This document shows, in pieces, positions 1 through 9,143 of a DNA stretch of 34,652 bases; position 1 is the stretch's first letter, and every line of letters starts with the position of its first letter. Source of the DNA: an uncultured Gallionellaceae bacterium (lineage in GTDB: Bacteria > Pseudomonadota > Gammaproteobacteria > Burkholderiales > Gallionellaceae); the NCBI GenBank assembly GCA_903876625.1, contig CAIRAO010000314.1, forward strand, positions 1 to 34,652. The letters are read 5' to 3'. Position numbers and translations under genes: made by a program. The notes under the pieces are model-generated. The model saw only the letters and a program-made list of their open reading frames with translations, searched no databases and was not told the DNA's origin.

Positions 1-27
1 AGCCACCGTGGCAGCAAGGAGGTGCGC

Positions 28-55
28 ATTATATAGATTGAAGACTTAAGGTCAA
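28..55 (-). promoter_or_regulatory. sigma70-type promoter reading left out of the window
   Basis: On the minus strand TTGACC (50-55) and TATAAT (28-33) are separated by 16 bases, close to the ideal sigma70 promoter. It faces away from tsaD, so it serves a gene beyond the left edge. In many proteobacteria rpsU (ribosomal protein S21) is divergent from tsaD, so rpsU is the likely target. That gene is not visible here. The boxes are seen; the target is inferred. Confidence 0.6.
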
Positions 56-137
56 GCACTTTGTGAAAATAATTTTGCAGTGTTGTTGCAAACAGATGAC
101 ACGTACAATGCTGCAAACTCTAGATTGGGCATAGTTA

Positions 138-1160
138 ATGGCACTTGTTTTAGGAATCGAATCCTCCTGCGACGAAACCGGCGTGGCGCTGTATCACACT
201 GAGCGCGGCCTGCTCGCGCATACGTTACATTCGCAAATCGCCATGCATAACGAATACGGCGGTGTAGTGCCCGAGCTTGCCTCACGTGACCATGTACGTT
301 ACACGCTACCGCTGATTCGAAAAGTTTTGATCATGGCGAACTGCGCACTTAGCGACATAGACACCATCGCCTTCACACAAGGACCGGGGCTCTCAGGTGC
401 ACTGTTAGTGGGGGCAAGTGTCGCCTGCTCACTCGCTTACGCGCTGGGCATCCCCGCCATCGCCATACACCATCTGGAAGGCCATCTGCTCTCGCCGCTT
501 TTATCCGAACCAAAACCTGAGTTTCCTTTTGTCGCTTTATTGGTTTCAGGTGGCCACACCCAATTGATGCGTGTGGATGGTGTTGGCGAATACACTTTGC
601 TGGGAGAAACATTAGATGACGCCGCCGGCGAAGCATTCGATAAAAGTGCGAAATTACTCGGCTTAGATTATCCAGGTGGTGCACTCCTATCCAAACTTGC
701 GCAGAGTGGAGTCGCAGGACGCTTTAAATTACCGCGGCCAATGCTGCACAGCGGCGATCTGGAGTTCAGTTTTAGTGGATTAAAGACTGCTGTGTTATTA
801 GCCGTTCAACAGAATTCACAAGATGAACAAACAAAAGCTGACATTGCCCACGCCGCACAAGCCGCCATTGTGGATGTATTGGTAAGCAAATCGTTATCCG
901 CATTAAAAAAGACAGGTCTCAAACAACTTGTCATCGCCGGTGGTGTTGGCGCGAATCAGACGCTACGCGCACAACTTAGCCATGCCGCACAGGAATATAA
1001 CTTCAAAGTGTTCTATCCAGATCTTGAATTTTGCACCGACAACGGCGCAATGATCGCTTTTGCCGGCGCAATGCGACTTAAATTGCAGCCCGCTCAAAAA
1101 GATTACCGCTTCAACGTCAAACCGCGCTGGGATTTACAGCGACTCAGTCATGCCGACTGA
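138..1160 (+). CDS. tsaD: tRNA N6-adenosine threonylcarbamoyltransferase TsaD
   Basis: This 340-residue protein has the full usual TsaD length. It transfers the threonylcarbamoyl group to A37 of tRNAs that read ANN codons, working in the cytoplasm with TsaB, TsaC and TsaE. The N-terminal start [10 protein letters not shown] and the HHLEGH metal-binding motif at residues 111-116 are diagnostic of the Kae1/TsaD ASKHA fold. The glycine-rich LVSGGHTQL and [11 protein letters not shown] segments, which bind nucleotide in the family, are also present. The ATG at 138 gives the canonical N terminus, although its ribosome binding site is weak. The 3' end overlaps the convergent plsY by 13 bases. Identity is secure. 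Confidence 0.97.
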   Translation: MALVLGIESSCDETGVALYHTERGLLAHTLHSQIAMHNEYGGVVPELASRDHVRYTLPLIRKVLIMANCALSDIDTIAFTQGPGLSGALLVGASVACSLAYALGIPAIAIHHLEGHLLSPLLSEPKPEFPFVALLVSGGHTQLMRVDGVGEYTLLGETLDDAAGEAFDKSAKLLGLDYPGGALLSKLAQSGVAGRFKLPRPMLHSGDLEFSFSGLKTAVLLAVQQNSQDEQTKADIAHAAQAAIVDVLVSKSLSALKKTGLKQLVIAGGVGANQTLRAQLSHAAQEYNFKVFYPDLEFCTDNGAMIAFAGAMRLKLQPAQKDYRFNVKPRWDLQRLSHAD

Positions 1161-1762
1161 GCCTGTTTCTTCTTGCTCCCGATCTTGCTTTCCTTACCCG
1201 CCAGCAAGTTCTGAATATTGCTCTTGTGTCGCCAAATCAGCAGCAATGACATAATAAGCGTTGCCCATACCCATTCGTTTGGTAGGCCCCGAAAAATCGC
1301 AAAGATCGGCGCCGCCACTGCAGCCACCAAAGCAGAGAGCGAAGAGTAACGGAACACCACCGCCATAAATAGCCAAGTCGCAGCTACACTCAAACCCATC
1401 CATATATTCAGTGCAAGCAACACACCCAGCGCCGTCGCCACCCCTTTGCCGCCCTTGAATTTCAAGAACACCGGAAACAAGTGCCCTAGGAATACCGCCA
1501 GTGCAACGAGTGCAACGACTAACTGAGTATCTTGAGTAACAAAATGAATCGCCAGAAATACGGCCAGCCAGCCCTTCGCCGCATCGCCCAATAAAGTCAA
1601 CGCTGCCGCTGCTTTCTTGCCGCTACGAAGCACATTCGTCGCGCCGGGATTTCCCGAACCATAGGTGCGCGGATCGGCAAGACCGAACGCCTTGCTCATC
1701 AACACCGCAAAAGAAACCGAGCCCAATAGATAGGCGAGAACAACAAAAACTAGGGTCATCAT
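1148..1762 (-). CDS. plsY: glycerol-3-phosphate acyltransferase PlsY
   Basis: PlsY is an inner-membrane enzyme that moves an acyl group from acyl-phosphate to glycerol-3-phosphate, the first step of phospholipid synthesis. The product is about 204 residues and very hydrophobic, with five or more predicted membrane segments. Family motifs are visible: GSxxFA near the N terminus, [17 protein letters not shown], and [17 protein letters not shown]. The ATG at 1762 (or the adjacent one at 1759) is preferred over an extension to 1783, because family members begin directly with the first membrane helix. It ends inside tsaD and runs divergently from folB. The C-terminal tail is Lys/Ser-rich. Confidence 0.95.
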   Translation of the reverse strand: MMTLVFVVLAYLLGSVSFAVLMSKAFGLADPRTYGSGNPGATNVLRSGKKAAAALTLLGDAAKGWLAVFLAIHFVTQDTQLVVALVALAVFLGHLFPVFLKFKGGKGVATALGVLLALNIWMGLSVAATWLFMAVVFRYSSLSALVAAVAAPIFAIFRGLPNEWVWATLIMSLLLIWRHKSNIQNLLAGKESKIGSKKKQAQSA

Positions 1763-1837
1763 GTGGAATACCTTAAAATGCAATCGGCGGATTTTACTCG
1801 AATGCCACTATTACAACAAAATAGTACGCTTACCAAT

Positions 1838-2191
1838 ATGGATATCATCTTTCTACGCGAACTCAAGATCGACACACTTATCGGTGTTTACGAATGGGAA
1901 AAACGCGTCCCGCAAACTCTGCAGATCGACCTTGAGATCGCGCTACCCAGCAGTCTAGCCGGCCAGACCGATAACATCGACGACGCGCTCAACTACGCCG
2001 ACATCGTTCGTGACATCCAGAAGACACTTGCCAGCCGTCATTACAACCTGCTCGAAGCACTAGCCGAAAGCATCGCTCAAATATTGATTGATGACTTCAA
2101 AGCTCCTTGGGTGAAAGTCAGTGTTGCGAAATTACAAGCGATACGTGGAAGCAAGATGGTGGGAATTTGTCTTGAGCGCGGGACAAAATAA
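1838..2191 (+). CDS. folB: dihydroneopterin aldolase
   Basis: FolB converts 7,8-dihydroneopterin to 6-hydroxymethyl-dihydropterin and glycolaldehyde in folate synthesis. The ATG at 1838 gives 117 residues, the normal size, and the typical N terminus MDIIFLRELKIDTLIGVYEWE. The core NYADIVRDI and the NLLEALAESIAQ helix match the tunnelling-fold family. The open frame extends upstream to 1763, but that extension overlaps the plsY start region and has no family counterpart. It is divergent from plsY, a common pairing in proteobacteria. Its end lies 12 bases from the convergent membrane-protein gene. Confidence 0.93.
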   Translation: MDIIFLRELKIDTLIGVYEWEKRVPQTLQIDLEIALPSSLAGQTDNIDDALNYADIVRDIQKTLASRHYNLLEALAESIAQILIDDFKAPWVKVSVAKLQAIRGSKMVGICLERGTK

Positions 2192-2203
2192 CATGAGAAA
2201 GAT

Positions 2204-2860
2204 TTAGCGAGATTTTGAGCGATACGTGCGACTGAAACCTTTTCTGACCAATGCAATAAGCGCGTAGATTGAAACCCAAGGATCGATAAGATAGTTCCAC
2301 AGATTATTCGATTCATACCAGTTGACACTCCATGCCAGTACCGCAAGCGAGATGCTCAAGGCAATGAGCGTGTATTGTTCAAACCAAGCGACCAACACAA
2401 TCAGCAACAGGCCTATGATGAACCAAAGATTACCAAAGCCCAAGCGATAGGGATCAAAAGTTCCGATACCAAGTGCAAATGGGTACAGTAGAAGTGCAGC
2501 GATGACGATGAGCATCAGCAATTTTCCCCTTGCAGGAGGTCGGCTAGGACGAAGATTTGACCTATGATATAGCAACGTTTCTGCGCCCATATTGGCTCTT
2601 CCACCGCTAATTGGTCTCGGCAAAAGCAAAAACAACGCTAATAGAACCAAAGAAGTCAAACTAAAGTCCCCGGTGAAACCACGCACGAATTCTGCTGCTG
2701 ATAAACCATCAAGAGGCATTCCAACCAAAATGAGCAGTCCGATAGCAAGCCCTATCTTTGCATGAATCTGCAATCGTGCGAGAAATCGCAAGCGAAAAGT
2801 AATTGTAATGATAGCAAGGGAAACTCCTGCTAAACCTGTGATGTCAGTGAAGGGCATCAT
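2204..2860 (-). CDS. multi-pass membrane protein of unknown function
   Basis: I do not recognise this family. The product is about 218 residues with roughly six to seven hydrophobic stretches. Examples are IGLAIGLLILVGMPL, TSLVLLALFLLLP, LLMLIVIAALLLYPFALGI, NLWFIIGLLLIVLVAWF and LIALSISLAVLAWSV. A polar basic loop sits in the middle (LRPSRPPARGK) and the C terminus is basic. It overlaps the end of the upstream sialidase-like gene by 17 bases, so it is the last gene of the glycosyltransferase operon and is probably translationally coupled. Context suggests a role in making, exporting or anchoring the same surface glycan; that is inference only. Confidence 0.75.
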   Translation of the reverse strand: MMPFTDITGLAGVSLAIITITFRLRFLARLQIHAKIGLAIGLLILVGMPLDGLSAAEFVRGFTGDFSLTSLVLLALFLLLPRPISGGRANMGAETLLYHRSNLRPSRPPARGKLLMLIVIAALLLYPFALGIGTFDPYRLGFGNLWFIIGLLLIVLVAWFEQYTLIALSISLAVLAWSVNWYESNNLWNYLIDPWVSIYALIALVRKGFSRTYRSKSR

Positions 2861-4160
2861 GAGAAGACTTCTGAATTCGTTGATCCAACCATGCTTGATC
2901 GAACCAGAGGTGTTTGATGAATGTTCTGTTCCAGGTATAAAGGAGATGAAAATCGCCGTGTTGAGTCTGGATCAGATAGGGGTAGGAGAATTCGTAGCCA
3001 CATTGGCCATTCGAGCAAACGGTGCGCTTGGCAGATTCAACATATTCTGCCAAATGTTGTTTCACTCCTGAATCACTTTGCTTCACAAGAGTCTGCGTAA
3101 TATTCATAAAGTGCGCTTCGTCTAATTGAGTGTTTGATATGAGCTGATCTTCCAAGCGTTGCACTTCGTGCCACGTGTTGCCGCCATCAGCAGTTAGCAT
3201 TAGCGAAAGAGCTTCGCGACCGTGCTCCAGTTCGTTCAACACTGCAAGAATTCGTCCATCTGGCAACACCACCCCAGTCACCGCAGAATCAGGATTTCGC
3301 AAAGTCGACTTTTCCGGATTTGACCAATGCCGACCCGCATCTTTAGTTGTTACAGTCACAACGCGGTGCGGCTCCGCAGCACCGGCATAGCGCATTAACA
3401 CAGTAGTTTTTTGTGTACCTTCTATCAACACCACAGGTTGTAAAGTACCCTGCCCGCCTGCTGCCAAACGCTGCAAATCCAGCACCAAGCCGTTTTTATC
3501 AATCCTCAATATCTCGCCGAATTTGCTGATGAACTCGTGATACACAGGCAAACCCATGCTGCCATCACTATATAAAAATGGCGTTCCTTTTACCAAAGTA
3601 CTGATGTTGATGAATGGTGAGGTTACCAAGCGGCGCGGTTCACTCCAAGTTGCGCCTTCATCATTAGACGTAATCGTAGTAATTGAACTTCCCGCCCAAC
3701 CACCAAGCGAAACGGTAACGTAATACATACGCAAGGTGCCATCTGCGGCGCGCCCCACCACCGGATTGCCAAGCTTGGAGACATAGCGATGCAATGCGCT
3801 TTGTGTTCGCTCTCGTGTCATCAAGACTTCTTCTGTGCCCCATTGCGACTTGGTCGGGTCAAAAACCGCGGTGTGAATTGCGACGTCTTTAGCTCCCTCA
3901 CGGCTACCCGAAAACCAGAACGCACGTATGCGCCCATCTTTCAATTCGACGGAAGAAGCTGCATGTACTTGGGTGAATAATTTGGAGGAAGCGAAGTGGC
4001 TTTCAAAACGGGGCGGTGAAGAAGAGTCAGCAGCTATTCCAGATTTCTGAAAATTTGAAGGCGAAGGGAAATGAGCCGCTTTATAAAAAGCGGCCCCGAA
4101 GGCGATCAAAATGGTCAGCAACATCAGGCTACGATGCAATGTGAGTTTGCTCGACATCAT
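2844..4160 (-). CDS. membrane-anchored BNR/sialidase-fold protein
   Basis: The protein has about 438 residues. One N-terminal hydrophobic segment (LMLLTILIAFGAAFY) looks like a signal anchor, and no lipobox Cys follows. At least three Asp-box (BNR) repeats of S/TxDxGxxW type are visible: SNDEGATWSEP, TKDAGRHWSNP and TADGGNTWHEV. These mark a six-bladed sialidase-type propeller that should face the periplasm. Such proteins can be exo-sialidases or glycan-binding folds, and I could not confirm the catalytic Arg triad. The ATG at 4160 shares a base with the stop of the upstream GT39 gene, so they are co-transcribed. Substrate is unknown; trimming or sensing of a surface glycan is inferred. Confidence 0.8.
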   Translation of the reverse strand: MMSSKLTLHRSLMLLTILIAFGAAFYKAAHFPSPSNFQKSGIAADSSSPPRFESHFASSKLFTQVHAASSVELKDGRIRAFWFSGSREGAKDVAIHTAVFDPTKSQWGTEEVLMTRERTQSALHRYVSKLGNPVVGRAADGTLRMYYVTVSLGGWAGSSITTITSNDEGATWSEPRRLVTSPFINISTLVKGTPFLYSDGSMGLPVYHEFISKFGEILRIDKNGLVLDLQRLAAGGQGTLQPVVLIEGTQKTTVLMRYAGAAEPHRVVTVTTKDAGRHWSNPEKSTLRNPDSAVTGVVLPDGRILAVLNELEHGREALSLMLTADGGNTWHEVQRLEDQLISNTQLDEAHFMNITQTLVKQSDSGVKQHLAEYVESAKRTVCSNGQCGYEFSYPYLIQTQHGDFHLLYTWNRTFIKHLWFDQAWLDQRIQKSSHDALH

Positions 4161-5893
4161 CAGCGGCATCCTTCCACTAACGGCTGCACCGTCACTGCGT
4201 CTGGCGCTTCTATCAACAGCTCTTTAACAAATAAAAGTTGGAACGCTTCGCCCATAAATATGCGCCTGATTTCTTCCGAACTATGTCGGCTGCGAATCTC
4301 CAGTCTTTGTCCGATAATTTTGCAGCCATCACATTTTTCTTTTAGAGGCATTTGCACCGCAAACAAATTATAACGGGTTGATAACTCGCCCACATTCAAA
4401 ACCTGGTCGGATAAATAGCCATGAACCTTTGCTCCCGGCAAAAGGAAGCGATAGCCCTCGTCAACTGCTCTAAAATTACAGGGTGTCCACACGTCTTTTC
4501 CGACGGAATAGCGTTGTGCTTCCACACTAAAATTTCCTGCAACGCCATCGAGTGGCCGCAAAAAAGCAGCCAGCGTCAACATCACTAAGAGCACGACAAC
4601 ATTGACCAATGCTCTAGTGTACCGCGCCCAAAATATTGCAACCAATGTAAGCGTGAGCGCAACGAATACCAGTAACCAACAACCCGACGAATATAATTCC
4701 CCATCCGGTGTCTCATTCTGCAAACGCCAAGACAAAAATGTCAGCAGCGCAAGCACCAAACCAGAAAATATTAGGCTCGCAACAAAAAAACCACGACTGA
4801 TACGTTGCCAATTTAATGCACACAGTACCGCCAAACCCGGCATTCCTTCAAGTAAATAACGAGCAGTTCGCTGGCTTGGCAAGGTAAAGACAACAAGCAA
4901 CACAATCAACCAAATCCACAGCATTTTTTCAGCTTCACCAAGTACCTTAAGACGACGATAAGCAATCCAGAAAACAGCGATCACCGGAAAAGCCAGCAAC
5001 CCTGCATTCATCGGGTAGCCAACCAGCAACGCCCACAAACTACTGCCGCCCCACAACAAATTGGCGAAATAGCCGCCACTATTCGGGTCGAATTTAGCTG
5101 CATTCTCACCGATCACAAATTCACGCCAGACCGCTTGAGGGTCGGGATCGAACGCAAACCACAGCCCGAACATTGCCAGCGAAAGTACACCGATGATGAT
5201 GACCTTCCAAGCATCTTTATGCAGGAACGCCTTCCAGCGATAATCCCGCTGATGTAAATACCACCACGCGAGCGCAAGTCCTACCGGCACCACTAAAGCA
5301 AAAGATTTATACAGCAGACCGATGCCGACTTGGAACCCCAGAAGCAGTGGAATGCTGATGCGAGAATCAAAGGCAAAAGAGCGCCAATACAACAATGTGA
5401 AAAAGGGCAGGAAGAACCAAAACACTTCGGCAGGATTAATTAAAAACGGACGGCCATATCGATAAGTACTGAAGAAGGCGAGGTAGGTCAGTACTGCGAC
5501 AATTCCAGTTTCAGTGGGTGTCGAATTGCTTTCAACCTTTTGCCCCTGTGCCAGCTTGTTCGCCAAGAAAAAAACCAGCAGTGCGGTTAGCAAGGTGTAG
5601 ATTACACTTGGGTAGCGCAGATTCCACAGCGACCACGCTTGCCCCCAATGGGTCGAAATAATACCCTGCCAAAATAACAATGGCGGCTTGGTGTTACGCA
5701 TTTCGTTAAACTGCGATTGCAATGGCAACAGATGTCCGCTTTCGGCTGTAATGCGAGCGATGTGCGCGTAAACAAATTCATCCCCATTCTTGGGAATGTG
5801 CTGACTATCCAGACCGTAGAAATAAGTGAATATTGCCAACAAAATGGCGATGAGGTAGCCAATAAAAGGTGAGGGAATTACCTTACGCAGCAT
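4160..5893 (-). CDS. GT39/ArnT-like membrane glycosyltransferase
   Basis: The product has 577 residues with about ten or more membrane helices and a C-terminal soluble part of about 120 residues. This layout is typical of the GT-C (ArnT/PMT-like, GT39) fold. The first periplasmic loop contains NGDEFVYAHIARI, with the acidic Asp-Glu pair expected of the family, followed by MRNTKPPLLFWQG, the conserved KPPL loop. Such enzymes use polyprenyl-phosphate-linked sugars to modify lipid A, proteins or glycans at the outer face of the inner membrane. The start overlaps the GtrA-like gene by 11 bases. A GtrA partner directly upstream suits a polyprenyl-sugar donor route. The acceptor cannot be read from the sequence. 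Confidence 0.88.
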   Translation of the reverse strand: MLRKVIPSPFIGYLIAILLAIFTYFYGLDSQHIPKNGDEFVYAHIARITAESGHLLPLQSQFNEMRNTKPPLLFWQGIISTHWGQAWSLWNLRYPSVIYTLLTALLVFFLANKLAQGQKVESNSTPTETGIVAVLTYLAFFSTYRYGRPFLINPAEVFWFFLPFFTLLYWRSFAFDSRISIPLLLGFQVGIGLLYKSFALVVPVGLALAWWYLHQRDYRWKAFLHKDAWKVIIIGVLSLAMFGLWFAFDPDPQAVWREFVIGENAAKFDPNSGGYFANLLWGGSSLWALLVGYPMNAGLLAFPVIAVFWIAYRRLKVLGEAEKMLWIWLIVLLVVFTLPSQRTARYLLEGMPGLAVLCALNWQRISRGFFVASLIFSGLVLALLTFLSWRLQNETPDGELYSSGCWLLVFVALTLTLVAIFWARYTRALVNVVVLLVMLTLAAFLRPLDGVAGNFSVEAQRYSVGKDVWTPCNFRAVDEGYRFLLPGAKVHGYLSDQVLNVGELSTRYNLFAVQMPLKEKCDGCKIIGQRLEIRSRHSSEEIRRIFMGEAFQLLFVKELLIEAPDAVTVQPLVEGCR

Positions 5894-6404
5894 CGTCTGA
5901 AGATTTGTTGCGCGTCTTCGAGGAGGACAATAGCTTCACCCGACCAAATGTCCAAATATCGTTTAATATGAAATTGAGGACACTGGTGAATATGATCGCA
6001 ATAAAGTTAGCGATGAGGTAATAGACGTGAGGCGCCATCAAATTGGTAAACAATATTTGCAGTGCAATACTGAGTCCGCAGGACAGTGTGTATTGTCCAA
6101 ATTGCACCGGCCATGGACGATCATAGTGGTGTTTGCGATCGGCCCAAGTCCACAAACGATTCCAGAAGAAATTGTTCAGCGTGGCAAAGTAGATCGCCAT
6201 TCCGAGCGACATATTGAGACCCCACCAATTTACTTCACCCGGAACATGCGATACATGAAATATATATTCCTGGGCAATATACAACACTCCCTGATTGATC
6301 ACGATACCGGAAACACCAACGGTGCCGAATTTCAAAAACCGCAGCGAAAATATTCTGCGCAACAGAGATGCAAATTTTATCCGTAAGTTGAAGCCTGATC
6401 TCAT
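5883..6404 (-). CDS. GtrA-like membrane protein
   Basis: This 173-residue protein has four predicted membrane helices, the standard GtrA layout. The FLKFGTVGVSGIVINQGVLY segment opens the domain, and NNFFWNRLWTW and LNFILNDIWTF are the repeated aromatic N-x-x-W motifs of the family. GtrA proteins are thought to help move polyprenyl-phosphate-linked sugars across the inner membrane. It overlaps both neighbours, by 4 bases (ATGA) with the GT9 gene and by 11 bases with the GT39 gene, so the three are very likely translationally coupled. It probably supplies donor sugar to the GT39 enzyme; that link is inferred from gene order. Confidence 0.88.
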   Translation of the reverse strand: MRSGFNLRIKFASLLRRIFSLRFLKFGTVGVSGIVINQGVLYIAQEYIFHVSHVPGEVNWWGLNMSLGMAIYFATLNNFFWNRLWTWADRKHHYDRPWPVQFGQYTLSCGLSIALQILFTNLMAPHVYYLIANFIAIIFTSVLNFILNDIWTFGRVKLLSSSKTRNKSSDDAA

Positions 6405-7621
6405 TCGTTATGCCCTGCGGTCAACAATTCACGCGCTTTGCCGAAAACTTGTTCCGGCGTGATTTGCTTCAAACATTGATTATCGCCATCACATGGTGAG
6501 TTGCGATGATTGTAGGCAGTGAGGCAAGGCGAACAGGAAAGCGATGTGTACAGGCAATGAATATTGGGCGCCAGTGGGCTATAAAGTGCGGGGGTCTCCG
6601 GCCCGAAAAAAACCAGTGTTGGCAAACGCGTTAGGGCGGAAAATTGCCCGGGACCACCGTCATTGGTAATAAGCAGGCTTGCGTGATTGAAGATCGCCAA
6701 AAGATGGCGTACTGATTTAGTGTAACCGGTTAGGTCTATGCAATGCGGGTGCGCGCAATGGGTCACAATCTGTTGCGCCAGCGGCTTGGCATCCGGTAAC
6801 CCGATCAGTGCAACGGCGCAACCTTCTTGCAGCAAGGCATCGCACAGTCGCATATAGTATTCCGGCGGCCATGCGCGTATCGGCAAGATGCCGCCATCGG
6901 GATAGACCAAGACTAATTTTTTCCCGACAAGCACCGGAAAGTCTTCATGCAATTTATCACCGACTTGCTGTAACTCACTTTCTTTGAATTCCAGCAACGG
7001 CGGTGCAGACAGTTCAACTGCCGCAGCCTTGGCAACTGGCGTACCGCCAGGCGGGATCGCTGCGACCATCGTCAAGAACTGTTGCGATAAATGACGATAC
7101 GGGTTGTACATAACAGGACGATTGATAAAGTCTCCGCGATACAAACCCTCCTGCGTATGCGGGTAAAATCCCACGCGAATCGTCGCGCCGGAAAGGTAGG
7201 CAAAGATACTACTCACGCGAGTAAACAATTCGCAATCGATCACTACATCAAACTTGAGACTGCGCATTACCCGGATAGCGCTCAGCATGTCAGTCAGCAG
7301 TCCGCGCAGGGATTTGTCACTAATCGTGATTACATTTTCCTTCGGCATCACAGCCATCAGATCAAGAACCTCGCGATTCTTGGCAAACATCAGGATATGC
7401 AGCGAAGCATCGGGATATTGTTGCTTGAGCTTGGCAAACATGGGCTGAGCCAGCACCAAACTACCCATCTCGGAAAGCAAAATAATGAGAATCCGCTTGG
7501 GTTGTGCTGGAGTAATTGGAGCGCCAAACAGAAATCTTCTGAAGCGATCATAGCCGGAGAGCAATGCACATATCGGCACACCTGCAATACGATCAACCGC
7601 GCGCTGGAAATTAATATTCAA
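6401..7621 (-). CDS. glycosyltransferase family 9 (heptosyltransferase-like)
   Basis: The 406-residue product has the two-Rossmann GT-B layout of family 9. RILIILLSEMGSLVLAQPMF is the N-terminal nucleotide-fold strand with the GD/MGS turn, and LITNDGGPGQFSALTRLPTLVFFGPETP is the conserved C-terminal donor-site motif. Family members add heptose or related sugars to lipopolysaccharide core from the cytoplasmic side. The C-terminal CSPCLTAYNHRNSPCDGDNQCL segment is Cys-rich and typical of this subgroup. No ATG fits the N terminus. A TTG at 7621 has an AGGA motif seven bases upstream and an in-frame stop just before it, so a TTG start is proposed. It is the first gene of the five-gene operon. Confidence 0.88.
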   Translation of the reverse strand: MNINFQRAVDRIAGVPICALLSGYDRFRRFLFGAPITPAQPKRILIILLSEMGSLVLAQPMFAKLKQQYPDASLHILMFAKNREVLDLMAVMPKENVITISDKSLRGLLTDMLSAIRVMRSLKFDVVIDCELFTRVSSIFAYLSGATIRVGFYPHTQEGLYRGDFINRPVMYNPYRHLSQQFLTMVAAIPPGGTPVAKAAAVELSAPPLLEFKESELQQVGDKLHEDFPVLVGKKLVLVYPDGGILPIRAWPPEYYMRLCDALLQEGCAVALIGLPDAKPLAQQIVTHCAHPHCIDLTGYTKSVRHLLAIFNHASLLITNDGGPGQFSALTRLPTLVFFGPETPALYSPLAPNIHCLYTSLSCSPCLTAYNHRNSPCDGDNQCLKQITPEQVFGKARELLTAGHNE

Positions 7622-7762
7622 AGAAACGTCCTATCACCAAGATTGCGGGCACGCTGCCCATTAAGCAAGCCCGGAAAACTGGGCGTTCAGGGCAGAGGCA
7701 TTATCGGTTAAAGCAAGAAATTCAACAAGCGCAGAGAAGCCACTTTTTGATAAATTCACTCA

Positions 7763-8659
7763 TCAACCTCGCGGATGATGTTTGGCGTGCAGCGCTTTCA
7801 AACGCTCCCTTGCCACATGAGTATAGATTTGTGTCGTGGAAATATCCGAATGCCCCAGCAACATTTGCACCACGCGCAAGTCTGCGCCATGATTAAGCAA
7901 GTGCGTGGCGAAGGCATGGCGTAGCGTGTGTGGTGACAATGGTTTATGGATTCCACCGTGTTTTGCATGCTTCTTGATGAGGTACCAGAACATCTGCCGC
8001 GTCATTGCTTCGCCGCGTTGCGTAACGAACATCGCATCGCTTAGCCGACTTGATAATAATACTGGACGCATTTCTTTCAGATACTTCTGCAACCAATCCA
8101 AGGCTTCTTCACCCAGTGGCACCAAACGCTCTTTGCTGCCCTTTCCCATCACCCGCACCACACCCATATCGAGGCTGACTTGCGCCACGCTCAAGCTGAC
8201 CAACTCCGACACTCGCAAACCGGTGGCATACAACACCTCAAACATGGTACGGTCACGCATCCCTAACGGAGTATTCACATCCGGCGTGTTCAGCAATAAC
8301 TCGACATCTTCTTCAGTGAGACTCTTGGGCAAAGTGCGCGGCAGTTTGGGTGTGGCAATCTGCAAGGTCGGATCAATTGTGATTTTGTTTTGTCTTAACA
8401 AATAACGAAACAGACGTTTAAGGCTGGAAATGGCACGATTGGCACTGGTCGCTTTGGCTTTTTGCTGCGTAAACAAGTGCGCCAGAAAACCCTGAATGTC
8501 GGCATGTGTAGTTTCAAGGATTTGGACACTTCTCTGAACCCGCAACCAATCTGCGAATTTACTCAAATCGCGCCGGTAACTTTCCAGCGTGTTGCGTGAG
8601 AGCCCGTCTTCGAGCCACAACGCATCACAAAATTCGTCGAGCAAATCAACGTTGTTCAT
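7763..8659 (-). CDS. xerD: tyrosine recombinase XerD
   Basis: XerD, with XerC, resolves chromosome dimers at dif. The product is 298 residues, the normal size. An N-terminal SAM-like core-binding domain (about 1-90) is followed by the catalytic domain. The catalytic residues are all present: R149 in ATGLRVSEL, K173 in GKGSKER, H244 and R247 in SPHTLRHAF, H270 in LLGHSDI, and the nucleophile Y279 in TQIYTHV. It overlaps the upstream alkyltransferase gene by 14 bases. Nothing nearby suggests an integrated element, so a housekeeping XerD is preferred over a phage integrase. Confidence 0.95.
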   Translation of the reverse strand: MNNVDLLDEFCDALWLEDGLSRNTLESYRRDLSKFADWLRVQRSVQILETTHADIQGFLAHLFTQQKAKATSANRAISSLKRLFRYLLRQNKITIDPTLQIATPKLPRTLPKSLTEEDVELLLNTPDVNTPLGMRDRTMFEVLYATGLRVSELVSLSVAQVSLDMGVVRVMGKGSKERLVPLGEEALDWLQKYLKEMRPVLLSSRLSDAMFVTQRGEAMTRQMFWYLIKKHAKHGGIHKPLSPHTLRHAFATHLLNHGADLRVVQMLLGHSDISTTQIYTHVARERLKALHAKHHPRG

Positions 8660-9119
8660 GCGTCAGAAGCCAATGTTTAATATTGAGCTCCTTGCCTTCA
8701 GAACTATGCATAAAGCCACCCAGTCCAGATTTGCCCACAATGCGGTGGCAAGGAATAACAATTGGAATAGGATTGTTGCCGCAAGCCTGTCCTACTGCGC
8801 GCGGACTTGATTGTACTAACTTCGCAACATCACCGTAAGTTCGCATTTGCCCGCATGGAATTTCCTGTAGTGAATTCCAAACCTTGAGTTGATGTTCCGT
8901 TCCATTCAACTGTAGAGGTAAATCAAATTGAAAATCCTCAGCGAAAAAATATGCATTCAGTTGCCGGCATATTTCTTTGACAAATGAATTGTTTGTAGAT
9001 TGCGACTTCATGGTAGCGGAAAGAAACGTGATGCCTGTTAGCACCTCATCTGTGCACTGTATTCCCAACATTCCAAATGGGGCGGGAAATCGGGCTTGAA
9101 AAGTTGACTTGAGTTTCAT
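8646..9119 (-). CDS. ogt: methylated-DNA--protein-cysteine methyltransferase
   Basis: This suicide repair enzyme removes alkyl groups from O6-alkylguanine. The product has 157 residues, matching the short Ogt-type family without an Ada regulatory domain. The active-site motif IPIVIPCHRIV places the acceptor Cys at residue 124. The helix-turn-helix DNA-reading region is TYGDVAKLVQSSPRAVGQACGNNP, and GLGGF closes the substrate pocket. Its end overlaps xerD by 14 bases, so the two are probably co-transcribed. The exact paralogue name (ogt rather than another MGMT) is by length and motif only. Confidence 0.93.
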   Translation of the reverse strand: MKLKSTFQARFPAPFGMLGIQCTDEVLTGITFLSATMKSQSTNNSFVKEICRQLNAYFFAEDFQFDLPLQLNGTEHQLKVWNSLQEIPCGQMRTYGDVAKLVQSSPRAVGQACGNNPIPIVIPCHRIVGKSGLGGFMHSSEGKELNIKHWLLTHEQR

Positions 9120-9143
9120 TTAATCCATGTAGAAGAAATTTCA

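Noticed and set aside
7091-7711. Long open frame antisense to the GT9 gene
   Set aside because: The protein has low-complexity, unlikely composition and lies opposite a clear glycosyltransferase, so it is a shadow frame.
7763-8659. Tyrosine recombinase as sign of a mobile island
   Set aside because: It has the length and motifs of housekeeping XerD, and no att repeats, tRNA or phage genes are nearby.
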